Notes: generated by a model not told the origin, from the letters alone. DNA of 42,295 nt from Acanthaster planci (GCF_001949145.1 NW_019091561.1:566788-609082), one strand, 5' to 3'; numbered from the stretch's first letter, positions 9,651 to 20,570 are shown. Translations and numbers: made by a program.

Positions 9651-10477
9651 GCATGGCCAGACTGGGCTGTACTTGAGGAGCAGGCCTTGAAATAGTACTA
9701 GCCTGGCGTACAAATTCTAGTGAAAAATGCTCGGGCTACCTTAACTTGGTTCCTTGGTTGCCTGGTGGGCTAGTGAAAAATTCAGAATAAGCCTATGTGT
9801 TGAAACTTAGATCAAAATGTATAATGCTTGTCATGATAATAAATACAAGATCGCAAATATTGAATTGTTGTGGATGTGTTTTTGAAACGTGATACTCGCG
9901 CGACAGGGCGATAAGTGACCGTGAACACCATGAACAGAGTAGACTGGTGGGTTGTAGTACTGGTGTAGCATAGCACGTGGTACAGCACAATACCATACGT
10001 GCACACTATGCTCATTCACTGTTTAGGCCACTTCTGCTTCTGACTACATGCCTCTCAAAAATAGTATCGGTAGGTCAGAATTTTGTTTGGTCAATGTTTT
10101 TGTGCTGATGTAATAGCCTGAATGGGGATGAAAGCTTTCAAATATTGTCTCAAACAGTGATAAAAACACGTCTTGATGTATGTACAATTTCGGCAGTCGA
10201 CAGATCACAAGAATTATGGACAACTCACACAATGTTACTCAGGTAATCACAACGGCAAACCGGCCAGCAATGTCCGTGTGTCGTATGGTAAGCATACATG
10301 ATGCATCCAGACAGGCGATAAACCACGTGCCATGGCAGGAATGTTTTCAAGTTTTGCAATGCATACAGAATGATCTTTTTTCCCCGTGCATGTAATGATA
10401 TTGCTGTAGTCCTCCAATTTAAGGATTCAAGTGGCCATGTCCTATTCTTTCATAATGAATACTTCAGCTTCTGTCTA
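9651..10477. other. No gene recognised
   Basis: Short ORFs on both strands (for example 9793-10019 in all three minus frames) look like chance reading frames. No terminal repeats of elements A or B could be recognised here. Confidence 0.5.
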
Positions 10478-10990
10478 CATGTGGGCCAACCTTTCTACGC
10501 AATTACCTCTGGTGGTGGACCATCAACGAGCACCAAGGGTGTTCAACGCTTTTCACCACTTCCGACAACACCTAGTAGGTCGCTCCGTTTGAGTCCAGAG
10601 CAACACTCCACAGCAGTGGTGTACATCAACTGCCAGGGCAGCACACGCTCTCCTCAATGCTGCGCCCTTGCATGGCAGCTCTTCATGTGGACGAACGATC
10701 AAGGGATCACCCTCCAAGCCGTCCACATAGTGGGAACTAGCAACAACATAGAAGACACACTCTCTCAGGGCGCCGTCCGACCAACAGGGTGATTCTTCAC
10801 CCGAACGTGGTCAGCCAGATCTCTGTGAAGATCCCCATATTGACCTCTTTGCTTCCACTGACAAAACCCATCTCCCGGAGTTCTGCTTCAGGTTCCCTCA
10901 CCCATGGGCATGGGCGATAGGCACCCTACAGTTTGACTGGTCGGGCCTTCTGGTGTATGCCTTTCCTTCAATATATGGTGCAACGACCAA
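10478..10990 (+). pseudogene. RNase H and connection region (fragment B)
   Basis: VVYINCQGSTRSPQCCALAW, then ITLQAVHIVGTSNNIEDTLS, form the C-terminal half of a DIRS-type RNase H. The frame then shifts and gives PHIDLFAS, LPEFCFRFPHPWAWAIG and DWSGLLVYAFPSI, which normally link RNase H to the recombinase. Upstream RNase H residues at 10500-10600 are recognisable only across frameshifts. The SDN motif around the catalytic Asp is damaged (QSNT in the readable frame). Confidence 0.7.
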
Positions 10991-11004
10991 GATGTTTCTC
11001 CAAC

Positions 11005-11830
11005 GGAAGCTCCTGTGAGTTCGATTGCAGACTTCTTCACATATCTGTTTTACTTGAGCCTCCAGATTGCCACCATCTGCAACTACTGGTCGGCCTTGGT
11101 GGCTGTTTACTTGGGCTTCAGCGATGGATTGACTGTCTCTGACAGTGCTGCGATCCACCATCTCCTTCGAGGAATGTTTGTCAAGTGTCCCCGCGTCAAA
11201 CGCCTCGTCTTATCCTGGGACTTCGGAAGCATCCTACTCGTTTTTGCTGCTGTCTGATGCATCTGACCTCCATCTCAGCATCAAACTGGGGTTCCTCCTT
11301 GTGGTTGTTACATGGAGACGAGGTAGCAAGCTTCATGTCCTGTTGATTGCCGATGGTCACATCTGCTGGAAGCCACAGGGTTCGCCTCATCCAAACTATT
11401 GGGTTTCTGTCAAAAAAACCCCACAAAAACAGATGCCTACCTTCCAACCTCCCAACATATTCATTCTCAACATAGCCTCACTTTCGGGAGACGACTCTGA
11501 AAAGAGGTGGTGTCTGGACCGGACTCTCAAGTGGTATCCTGCCAGGACTGAGCATTGCCAAAAATCTAATTTCCAGCTCTTCATCACCATGACAAAACCC
11601 TTTCATCTGGCGTCTAAGGACACTATTGCTCGATGGACAGTCTCGGCCATTATCTTCGATAACCGAGACCGGCTGGCACAATACAATGAGATGACCCGAT
11701 CTCACATCAGGGCTGACATACTTCAGAGGAGTTCCTCTAGCTGAAATCTGCCATTCGGCTCGCTGGAAGTCTTCCTCCACCTTCACCGAGTGTTAACCGA
11801 AAGATGTTCTGTGGAGTGGAATAGCCAATG
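11005..11830 (+). pseudogene. Tyrosine recombinase (fragment B)
   Basis: Frames 11015-11257 and 11145-11744 give the N-terminal domain (SIADFFTYLFYLSLQIATIC, LLRGMF), the core with WRRGSKLHVL (first Arg box) and CLDRTLKWYP. They continue with ASKDTIARW. After a frame change near 11735 the C-terminus reads RGVPLAEICHSARWKSSSTF followed by TEC-stop-PKDVLW. The stop (TAA, 11794-11796) sits where the catalytic Tyr of the family is expected, so the nucleophile itself has become a nonsense codon. There is an additional frameshift at ~11260. Confidence 0.8.
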
Positions 11831-12777
11831 GCAGAGCGACCTTGCACTAGGTGGTCCGGACAATGTCCAGCACTGTTCCAGCCGGATGGTGGATACTTCA
11901 ACCTAGGGGTTTCTTCTGATGAGTGCTCTTGTGGTAGTTTCACCGTTTCGAAAAGAAGGATTAACATGGCAGCGGAATCGCAGTGCATTGTTGATGGTCA
12001 AGGGGCAGAATGCATGATCAAGTCTTTTCAGCGAATTGTAATAGGCAGATGGGAAATTTGCATATGTAGGCTGGGCAGGGGCTTCGCTAGGAGACTTGAC
12101 CCACACTGAATCTGGGGTAGGAGATTAAGCCATACAGTGGGTTTGGCATGCACTGCATCTAAACTGTTTCAACGTAATATGGTGTGTTTATAACAATGCC
12201 TGCAACTCGAACACAATACACAATTTTTTCCTACAAAATGCACCTCTGATTGGTTTTGAAGTATTTGGTTTATATCAGAACCAGAATTGCATTTTACTAC
12301 CACGGTACTACAGCCGCTATCTCTGAGCAAGCTGACCATGTTTTTGCAGACATAACCATCCATTTCTGGTATATCCTTACCAATGTTGCAAGCTGGACTG
12401 ATGAGAGGAATCTCAAACCCACTTGTCACTTTGCCATGCTCCCTTATTACACTTGAACTCCCCATTAGAGCAGACTTGTTAGTGTAGTTTCCCTCTTAGA
12501 TGTTCTGGCAATGGGGGTTGTATGGTGCAGAGGCATTTTTTCCAAAGTGTGGTGAAATCGTTTATACACGTCTAGGTTTTTAGTTCAATTATGACATCAT
12601 TCTTATTTTTTATAGGTGCAGAGAATGTGTGAGACCACTGTGTCTACTGCCTGCAACCTACGCAGATTACCAATATATGCATTATGCATTATTTTCAAGT
12701 CCATTACTTCCATTCACAAAATTCTCGATCACCAGCAGTGCGCCCTCACTCGCTCGACTCCCGCGAAGGCGGCCGCC
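11831..12777. other. No gene recognised
   Basis: Short ORFs occur on both strands (11828-12109 plus, 12169-12465 minus) with no known family or motif. The DNA from about 12730 to 12780 becomes CpG-rich (GCGGCCGCC), just upstream of the candidate exon at 12778. Confidence 0.4.
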
Positions 12778-12893
12778 ATGTTCTTCCTCTTTTTCTTAGT
12801 GCCATTACTAATCAGTTTTTCCTTCGCTACCTGTGGTTTTGGTGTCATTTCTCAATCACCTTGTTTATCTGTTCATTCTTGTTCTTGTAAATG
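12778..12893 (+). CDS. Candidate first exon with signal peptide
   Basis: An ATG in a strong Kozak setting (GCGGCCGCCATGT) opens a frame that begins MFFLFFLVPLLISFSF, a typical signal-peptide or membrane-anchor core. Then come Cys/Ser-rich residues. The frame meets a good splice donor, ATG|GTAAGA, at 12893/12894, and would otherwise stop within a few codons. CpG-rich DNA lies immediately upstream. No downstream exon is identified, and the next DNA is retroelement C. It may be a genuine host first exon or a chance combination. Confidence 0.3.
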
Positions 12894-13289
12894 GTAAGAC
12901 AGTTCCTTTTCCCCTGTATGAATTCTTAATTTTGCCATTCCTTTAAGCCTTGCAACTAGGCTGTTTTTTGTTTGAACTATTTTTCGGTTGACCTTTCAGA
13001 CCTCGCTTAGGTGGCGCTATTTGTTCTTGTATATATTTTGTGATTCAGAATAAATTGTATTCATTTGCCTATAATTATTCTGTTTGTTATTTCTTGTTTG
13101 TGTATACCTTGATTAGCTTTGCCTACAGTTGTGGGTTTTTGTTTCTCTGTTAATTAAAAAAACAAAACACAGAATTTCTTGAGAGTGGTTGTCTCGTTAT
13201 TCTTAATTTCTTTGTTTCTTATTCCTGTTGGGTTTCGCCCGAAATTTCGGCATTTCTTTGGCTGTGCTTCTCTCCCTCTCTTTGTGCAT
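12894..13289. other. No gene recognised; AT- and T-rich
   Basis: T-rich, low-complexity DNA between the candidate exon and the first recognisable residues of element C. If the donor at 12894 is real, this would be intron. Confidence 0.4.
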
Positions 13290-13960
13290 TAGATTAGCTC
13301 TAGAGAGGGAAAGTGTCAGAGTTGAACAAATAAATGCTCAGGCTTGGCTTCAGCTTCTCGGTCTCATGGCCAGTTTTGTCGGTCTTGTTCCTTGGTGTCG
13401 ACTTCACACTTCAGATCACACACAGATTCACTGGACCTCCTTGTCCTAGTTCCAGTTTTTCTAAGCCATCTCCTGACGTGGTGGTCTTCCAAGGCCAATC
13501 TCACCACCGGCCTTCCCTTTGCCCCTCCAGGTCACAACTGACTACAGACGCTTCAACCTACGGGTGGGGAGCCAGTCTGCCACTGTATCAAATCTCCAGC
13601 CAATGGGAACCAGCCATGCAAGACTCCCACATAAACGTTCTCAAGCTGCAGGCTATCTTCAATGCTCTACGTCACTTCCTGCTGCTCCTGACAAACAAGA
13701 CAGTTCTAGTTCGTTCAGACAATGCTACAGCTGTCGCCTACATCAACCGCCAAGGGGGCACTCGCTCACCGATCCTTTGCTTACTGGCCTGGGATCTACT
13801 TCAGTGGTCCATCCGTCATTCTGTCCTGCTACTTCCCTGTGTTACAGAACAATCTGGCCAATGCTCTCTCCCGGGGGCACGGTTTGCCCGACAGAGGTGG
13901 TCCATACTCTTTTTCAAGTAACCGACAGACCCCACGTAGACCTTTTTGCCTCATCTGAAT
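13290..13960 (+). pseudogene. RT end and RNase H (fragment C)
   Basis: AWLQLLGLMASFVGLVPWCR (13344-13400) is the conserved end of the DIRS RT/connection. Then LTTDASTYGWGA opens the RNase H, followed by HINVLKLQAIFNALRHF, LVRSDNATAVAYINRQGG and TRSPILCLLAWDLLQW. The first catalytic Asp and the SDN Asp are present. A frameshift near 13850 moves to NNLANALSRGHGLP, the end of RNase H. This is the best-preserved RNase H in the window. Confidence 0.85.
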
Positions 13961-15080
13961 GCTCAACTCCCAACATTCTGCACTCGATTCCTGCATCCCT
14001 GGGTGACCAATGCTCTGTGCATCTCGTGGGAAGGTCTCCTAGCCTAAGCTTTTCCCCCCATTTCACTGATCCCAAGGGTCCTTTTGAAGATAGAGAAAAG
14101 AAAACATTCCCAAATTCTTCTCATCGCTCCGTTCTGGTTGAGACGGCCATGGTTCCCCGCGTCGTGAGGCTGCTAGTCGACATTCCCCTGTTGCTCCCTC
14201 AGTGTCATGACCTGCTTTTCCAACCTGGCTCTTGCCACCTCCATCTGGATCCTTTTCACCTACACTTAACGTGCTGGATATTGTCCAACAATCTTTCCAG
14301 CAGGCAGGGCTTTCTCAAGACACTGCTGCCCTGGCTGCCAAAAGTAGACGACTATCAACAAGAAAGATCTATGACAGCCGCATTTGATATTTCAGCTCCT
14401 GGTGTAAGCAACATTCTGCAAATCCAACCGAAGCAACTGTTTCCCTTGTAACAGAGTTCTTCTTGCATCTCTTCCGTTCTGGCCTCCTCGTTTCAACAAT
14501 CAGGAACTACTGTTCGGCTTTGGCGGCTATCCACGGACGGTTTCCCAATGGATCCTCTATCTCTAACAACTCGGCTATCCTTCATCTTCTTCGAGGCATG
14601 TTTATTGAATGTTTCCCAACCTAACGACTTGTTCCTTCATGGAATATGAGGGATGTCCTTCACATTTTGGCTACCCTTCTTCATTTGGGTATGAAGCAGG
14701 CCTTCCTTTTGGCCGTCGTTTCTGCTCGTCAAGGCTGCAAAATTAAAGCACTGTCCATTGCTGATGGTCATATTCAATGAGAGCTTCTCGGTGTCCATCT
14801 AATTCCAGAGATTGGTTTTCTTACCAAGAACCAAACACCCTCATTTCAACCACCGGACATCTTTGTTCCATCCATCCAGTCGTTGGCCTCATCCACCTCT
14901 GACAAACTCTGGTGTCCTGTCCAGACACTCAAATGGTATCTCCAACAGAATAAGGATATCCAAGGGCGATTAACTCAATTACTCATTACATGTAATAAGC
15001 CTCACCGTGCAGCCTCCAGAGACGCTATTGCCTGGTGGGTGGTTTCTGCTATTAAGTTTGCAAATTCAGAAGTGAAGTGA
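13915..15080 (+). pseudogene. Connection region and truncated tyrosine recombinase (fragment C)
   Basis: The frame at 13915-14300 carries TDRPHVDLFAS, VVRLLVDIPLLLPQCHDLLF and HLHLTCWILSNN, typical of the segment before DIRS recombinases. Recombinase pieces follow in several frames: FFLHLFRSGL near 14460, LLRGMF near 14590, and LWCPVQTLKWYL then ASRDAIAWWVVSAIKFA at 14883-15065. Similarity stops at ~15080, before the H-x-x-R, GRW and Tyr motifs. The catalytic end is therefore absent. Confidence 0.75.
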
Positions 15081-16039
15081 ACAGATCCTTACGGTGCCCA
15101 AGTGATTCTACACCCTGTAAGATCCTATCAGACATAGACTGGTTGGGAAGGTTGAAGAGGTGGCCCACAGGGGTATCTAGTTGTTTGGGGTTGACCGTAG
15201 ATCTGTGGCCATATGTGTAAATATTTAATACTGGAGAGACATGAGATTGGGAATATAAAAACCTGCTTAGACATGATGTCAACAAGATTTTAATCGGCGT
15301 GCCGTGGCGCAACCCAGGACCCTGCATAACAAAGCGTACAAATTTGCATAATGCTTTCACAGATGACTGCATTCCGGGCACTTGTTGGCGTCCGTGGCAT
15401 GCCGACAGAATCACAGGCACTCATCTATGTTGGCAATTTTCACTATTAAGGGCTTTGGCTTTCGTTGAAGAAAAAAGCACCTTTGAATTTTGTCCAACAG
15501 GTTAAACAAAATCGTGGAGTTGTCATGATAGTCCACTTACAAGAAGACTTTTTGCTGAACACTTGATACAGAAGGCCCACTCTCCAAACATACGTCTGTT
15601 ACTGTGTATTATTTCTTTATTCATAAAAGAGGCCTGCTGCCTGGCATCTGTGTACATTTTTAATGGCCCTCCCAGCTTATCGAACCACGGTCACCAACCC
15701 CCCTCCTGATCCTTCACACTCAACAGTCAACATACCAATTGCAGAGACGTAAAAAGAAAACTAGAAACCAATTGAAATATTAGCTGTACATATTCTTAAT
15801 TATTATTGGCTGTAAAAGTTCAAGCCAGATACCCCTGTTTTCAGGTAATAAAGGCAGTGTCAATCATTAGCTGGAAACGAAAGTCTGCCATCACAATGAC
15901 ATCAGTTATTACCTTCCCTTATTGTGGTTGGCGCTTTTGAGGGACAGGTAGAGAGGAGACAAAACTAGTAAAATTACCAGAGGGCTCGAAATCATTGGGT
16001 ATTAGTTTTGGCCGTGCTGAAATTAATTCCGGGGTTCGA
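15081..16039. other. No gene recognised
   Basis: No coding similarity is seen. Short ORFs on the minus strand (15052-15420) have no known motif. The composition shifts to AT-rich toward 16000, where the AATATT repeats begin. Confidence 0.5.
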
Positions 16040-16680
16040 TTTTCTTTCTGACCTTAGAATGTTTTCTCACACTTTAAGAAACTTGGAATAGTTTTCAAAC
16101 TCAGAATATTTCCAAAAGACTCAGAATATTATATCTCAGACCCAGGAATATCTAAAAAAAATTCTCCACCCTCAGAATATTTCTTCCGGCCCCACAATAT
16201 TTTGTGTCAAAATATCGGACTCTCAATATTGTCCACAAGACTCTGAGCTTTCACTGGACTTGGAATACTTTCACAAGACTCAGAATATTTTATCCCAGCA
16301 GTCAAGAATATTTTACAAAGCTCAGTACATGAACATGATATTTCTCCTCCCCTTTAGTTGTTTTCCTGGCCACAGATATTTTTCCTGGACTTAATCAAAT
16401 GTTTCACCTGACTCCCAAGAGATTCTCAGGTCTCGGAATATTTTTCCTGGAGTTAAGGATATTTTTCTCCTAGATTAATAATAATAATATTAGATGCCGG
16501 ACTCAATAATATTTAACTGGACTCAAATTAATTATCCCTGGCCTATGAATTTTTTTCTGCCTAACGATTATCCCCATTTTCAGATTATTATCCCAGGCTC
16601 ATGAAAAGCTTCACGTGACTTGATATTTTCCGGGAGAATGAATATTTTTGATGGATTGAATGCCCAGAATAAAAATAATC
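16040..16680. repeat. Degenerate short repeats around CTCAGAATATTTT
   Basis: Many diverged copies of a motif close to GACTCAGAATATTTTNC occur every 25-35 bp (for example near 16080, 16100, 16120, 16165, 16280 and 16435). The array is old and irregular and runs into the ~120-bp minisatellite. Confidence 0.6.
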
Positions 16681-17203
16681 AGTACGCAGTGGGGCAGGGA
16701 AAAATATGAAACCACATGTGTGATCCAGGTTTGGATAAAGCAATACTGAGTTGGGGAGGATTAATGTTTTTTGCAGATTAAATGTGCGGAATAAAAATAA
16801 TCAGTGCGTGGGGGTTGGGAAAAAAAATAAAACCACTTGTGATCCAGGTTTGGATAAGAAAAGCTAAGATAGGGAAGATTAATATTTTGGGCAGATTGAA
16901 TGCCCGGATTAAATAATTGGTACGTTGTGGAGCATGTAAAAAATAAAACCACTTGTGATCCAGGTTTGGATAAAGAAATGCTCAGATAGGGAGGATAAAT
17001 ATTTTGGGCAGATTGAATTCCCGGAATAAAAAATTGTTGGTACGCGGTGGAGCATGGAAAAACAATAAAACCATGTGTGATCCAGGTTTGGATAAAGAAT
17101 TGCTGAGATAGGGATGATGAATATTTTTGGTGGATTGAATGCCCGGAATAAAAAATAATCAGTACCCGGTGGAGCATGAAAGAAAAACAATAAAACCACA
17201 CGT
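16681..17203. repeat. Minisatellite of ~116-122 bp, left part
   Basis: The landmark TGATCCAGGTTTGGATAA occurs at 16721, 16840, 16956 and 17078, giving periods of 119, 116 and 122 bp. Each unit also carries AGATTGAATGCCCGGAATAA-like and GTGGAGCATGGAAA-like blocks. The last unit breaks off at ~17203 where the inverted terminal repeat begins. The array continues in the same orientation at 29443. Confidence 0.85.
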
Positions 17204-17559
17204 AGAAGTATGGCAAAGAGAGTTCTGGACCAGCCCCTTTTTTAAAAATAGTTGATTACCTCATCGACCTCTACCCTCCTATACCTCATCAACCCTTTTC
17301 AAAAAACCTCCAAAAACACCCTCTCTTTCAAGGATCCACTTCTCAAAAACCTCTCCTATACCTCATCAATGGTTTTTACCAGTTTTCAGTTTAAAAAAAA
17401 ACTGGGTTTAAAAAGCAGAAAGAAGCTCCTCCCCCGTGACTTGCCCTACTCTTGGAAAATCTTACTCTCCCCTGAAGCTTCTCCAAGAAAGAGGGCTTGA
17501 AGAAAAAGAGAGAGAAAAAAATGAAATAAAATTTTAAAAACCTATATATAAATAGAGAC
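17204..17559 (+). repeat. Left inverted terminal repeat
   Basis: It aligns to the reverse complement of 29112-29442 over its full length, with scattered substitutions and small indels. Shared landmarks are GTTCTGGACCAGCCCC, CCTATACCTCATC, CTTCTCAAAAACCTCTCC, CCCCTGAAGCTTCTCCA and ATTTTAAAAACCTATA. Internally it has short ATACCTCATCGACC-type subrepeats. It ends directly before the ATG at 17560. The ORF predicted inside it (17252-17500) is just repeat sequence. Confidence 0.85.
17541..17555 (+). promoter_or_regulatory. AT-rich motif at the inner edge of the left ITR
   Basis: CCTATATATAAATAG lies immediately before the ATG at 17560. The matching place in the right ITR (29129-29117 on the minus strand) reads CCTATAATAAAAC just before the ATG of the Cys-rich ORF. 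Conservation in both ITRs suggests a shared control element. Its closeness to the ATG argues against a simple TATA box unless transcription starts very near it. Confidence 0.3.
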
Positions 17560-18057
17560 ATGAATACGCAAACAAAATCACAAAGTCATCCTGTATTATC
17601 AGGCCTTAACTGTTTTAAAAAATCATTTTTATCCGACTTTATCAAACAACATAACATTCCATTACCTCTACCAGCTAAACGCAAATAACACACCAAACCT
17701 GAACTCATACGAGCAAATGGAGCAAGAAAACAACAGTTTAAAAATCTCACATGAGAATCATATCGTCAGCTCTTACAGATAGCCCAAGACAACAACATAC
17801 CGTTTACAGCCACAGGTACAAGGGTAATGTACTACGAAAAGATCTTATCAAGGCGATTAAAGCTTACATTAAACCCGGAAGTGATTGAAGTGGTAAACAT
17901 CCGAAGTATAAGAAGATTTAAAGGTAACTACAGAAATTGGGAACTGACGCCTACTTTCTTTGCCGACGACTTGATACACTTCTTCAATTTTTACAAAAAG
18001 TACATTGAAGATAAAGCGTTGACCGAGTTTAAAGAGATAGACTCTTACAAGTTGTAA
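17560..18057 (+). pseudogene. Small ORF at the left end of the Polinton-like unit (unknown)
   Basis: The frame opens at ATG 17560, right after the left ITR, and stays in one phase to the stop at 18055-18057 (about 165 codons). Two in-frame stops (~17686 TAA and ~17749 TGA) interrupt it. The middle (ESYRQLLQIAQDNNIPFTAT) resembles a small helix-extended-loop-helix (SAP-like) DNA-binding segment. The end is rich in aromatic and charged residues (FFADDLIHFFNFYKKYIEDK). It directly precedes the polymerase gene on the same strand. I do not recognise the family. Confidence 0.5.
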
Positions 18058-18081
18058 ACAGCAATCAACTTCAAGTTCAAA

Positions 18082-19796
18082 ATGGAAGAGCCCGGAGCTG
18101 AAACTAAACTCGGTGTTTTCATGTTTACGAGTAAGAATAACACGTTCATTTCTAAACAAGAAGTCAAAAACATGTTAAATCAACAAATAGCCAAACATTT
18201 AGAAGACGTTGAAGCTCACGAACAGAGAGGCTCAGGCTGGGTATTTTACAAAGTCGTCACGTTTTACATCAACGTGATGAGGCATAAACCCATAGGAGTG
18301 ACTTTCATCTCACTGCATAAAGAACTGAAAGACAAAAAGCGATCATTAACATCCAAAACGAACAAGATCAACAGTGCATTCACTGGGCGTTAAGAGCTGC
18401 TTTAAAATTATATTCAGACACGTCAAACATCAGCTAGAAACTAACCCAGAGTATATAATACACGAGGAACACACCTCAACATACACAACTGTGTAAATTA
18501 TGCAAACGTGGACTTTCCAACACCTATCTCACAAATTCCACGCATCGAAACACAAAACAACTTAGCAATCAATGTATTCGGTTGCACAGGAAAAGAAGGT
18601 GTATACATACTTTACAAAACTAAACACATAGGCGATCCGATCAACTTACTTTATTTTAACCGAGGTGAAACAAGTCATTATTGCCGGATTAAAAGTTTTT
18701 CTCGGTTAATGGGTGACGTCAACAATCACAACGGTAAATTATATTTGTGTTTTACTTGCCTATCTCACTTTCAAACAGAAAAAAGACTTGGCAAACACCA
18801 AGCAGATCTTCCAAGGAATGGACACGGTGCCTTCTAAAGTCAAATTACCTATAAAGTGTCAACACAGTCTGAAGTTTGAAAACTACAAAAACAAATAAGA
18901 CGCCCCATTCGTCATCTACACGGATTTCAAATCTGTTTTAGAGCGTCTCCCACCAGAACCATTAAACAGGAATAAAACGCAAATTCATCTGCCATGCGTC
19001 TACTCATGTTAGAAGCTCATGCCTTCAACGGATGTGAAATCAACGTCATTGCCCAAAACAGTGAGAATTACATTTCATTTTCGTTTGGTCAACTTAAGTT
19101 CCTTGATTAGTTTTATTTCATGGCAGCTTCACTCGATCGATTGGTCAAAAATTGTCCTCCAGAAGATTTTAACCTACTCCGTGAAAGATTTCCAAACAAC
19201 GTGCACTTGCTTTTAGAAAAAGGCATTTACTCTTATGAATATGTAGATTCTTTTGGCCGATTCGAAGAAACCAACCTACCAACTCGCGATGCTTTTTATA
19301 GCTTGTTGAAGCAGCAGACCGTAAGCGAAGAAGAACAGGTAACGGCCCAAATGTATGGCAAACGTTTGACTGTCTAACCCTCGGAGACTACCACAATCTG
19401 TATGTTGAAACGGGCACCTTGTTGTTGGTGTGTGTGTTTGAAAACTTACGGAAAGTTTGTAAAAATGAATTATGGTTAAGATCCAGCCAATTACTACACA
19501 TCGCCGGGACTATCATGGGACACGCTGTTGAAGCATTCTGGTGTTCAACTAGAGCTTTGACAAACATCGACAAACACCTCTTTTTTAAAAGGGGTAAACG
19601 AGGCGGCATCTCTAGCGTTGGGGCAAAACGTTACACCGAAGCAAACAACCCTGGTTTAAAAGACCACGACCCAGACATTCAGACGTCGTACATCATGTAC
19701 CTAGATGCAAATAACTTGTATGGTTAGGCCATGACTCAACCGTTACCCAGCAGGAAATTTCAGTGGGTAAAAGACAAGTGGTCATTGGTCATTTAG
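18082..19796 (+). pseudogene. Protein-primed family B DNA polymerase, N-terminal two-thirds (Polinton type)
   Basis: Pieces in shifting frames follow the order of Polinton-type PolB: RGSGWVFYKVVTFYINVMRH (18225-18285), LKDKKRSL, NLAINVFGC, ETSHYCRIKSFSRLM and a Cys/His pair region (LCFTCLSHF). Then comes APFVIYTDFKS (Exo I) and QNSENYISFSFGQLKFLD near 19060-19120. It continues YEYVDSFGRFEETNLP and TLGDYHNLYVETGT (Exo III). Polymerase motif A is YLDANNLYG-stop-AMTQPLP. Exo I has Lys for Glu (codon 18929-18931) and Exo III has Gly for Asp (19413-19415). Similarity ends at ~19796. Motif B, the DTD motif and the thumb are missing. Inactive relic. Confidence 0.85.
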
Positions 19797-20149
19797 TGAC
19801 TGTTACAAAAATAAGAACAAAAGAACTTCTCCACAGCCCACCCAGCGAGGACTCCTATCCAGCCCACGATAATTGGTAATTTCTAGGACTTAATAGGTAA
19901 GTTTAGATTGAGCAATTGTTCGCGATCGCACACATTATTGGGGCCGTATCAATGAATAAAACTAGCAAATGCTATGAAGTTCGAGCAATCAGCAAAAGCA
20001 TTTCCTGAGAAGTAAAACCATTAAGAATATGAATGAAATGTTTCTTTTACTATGTAGCATCTACTAGTGTAAATATTAGCAAGTGCTTCATCCTTGTGGC
20101 TGACTACAAAGCCGAATTGGCTGGCTGGGCTTGGTAAAAAGCATGCATG
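19797..20149. other. No gene recognised; point where PolB is cut off
   Basis: The polymerase reading frame stops at about 19796 and no C-terminal PolB motif is found in the rest of the unit. This stretch has no coding similarity and leads into the 126-bp tandem repeat. A deletion or insertion breakpoint is likely near 19800. Confidence 0.5.
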
Positions 20150-20570
20150 GTCTTGGTGAAAACATGACCACCTAGTAAAACCATTACAAGGAAATGTGCC
20201 ACTTTTTCAAGAGATGAAAACACAACATCCTCAAAGCAGTACTTTCCAGAAACTTTGTCTTTTTGTCATTATTTTCAAAGGCTGAAAACATGACCACCTA
20301 GTTAAACCATTACAAGGAAATGTGCCACTTTTTCAAGAGATGAAAATACAACATCCTCAAAGCCGTACTTCCCAGAAACTTTGTCTTTTTGTCACTTTTT
20401 TTCAAAGGTTGAAAACATGACCACCTAGTAAAACCATTACAAGGAAATGTGCCACTTTTTTAAGAGATGAAAATACAACATCCTCAAAGCACTACCTTCC
20501 AGAAACTTTGTCTTTTTTGTCATTTTTTTCAAAGGTTGAAACTATGACTACCTAGTAAAACCACCAGTAA
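20150..20570. repeat. Tandem repeat of 126-127 bp, just over three copies
   Basis: CATGACCACCTAGTAAAACC begins at 20163, 20289 (GTTAAACC variant) and 20416, with a partial diverged copy at 20543. Units also share GGAAATGTGCCACTTTTT and CAGAAACTTTGTCTTTTTGTCA. The copies differ by only a few bases, so amplification is fairly recent compared with the neighbouring relics. Confidence 0.9.

Larger units (their letters stand above)
10478..11830 (+). mobile_element. DIRS-like YR retrotransposon fragment B
   Basis: The fragment holds an RNase H end, the connection region and most of a tyrosine recombinase in order on the plus strand, with many frameshifts. No RT is present upstream, so its 5' part is deleted. 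Its protein sequence is clearly different from element A and close in style to element C. Confidence 0.8.
13290..15080 (+). mobile_element. DIRS-like YR retrotransposon fragment C
   Basis: The end of an RT, an RNase H, the connection and a truncated recombinase are in order on the plus strand. Frames change repeatedly. The 5' RT body and the recombinase C-terminus are missing, so it is truncated at both ends. Confidence 0.85.

Noticed and set aside
16761-17216. 151-aa and 96-aa minus-strand frames with repeated aromatic motifs
   Set aside because: These are translations of the ~120-bp minisatellite. The peptide repeat follows the DNA period and frames shift between units.
17252-17500. 82-aa frame near the left end of the Polinton-like unit
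   Set aside because: It lies entirely within the inverted terminal repeat and is interrupted in the right copy.
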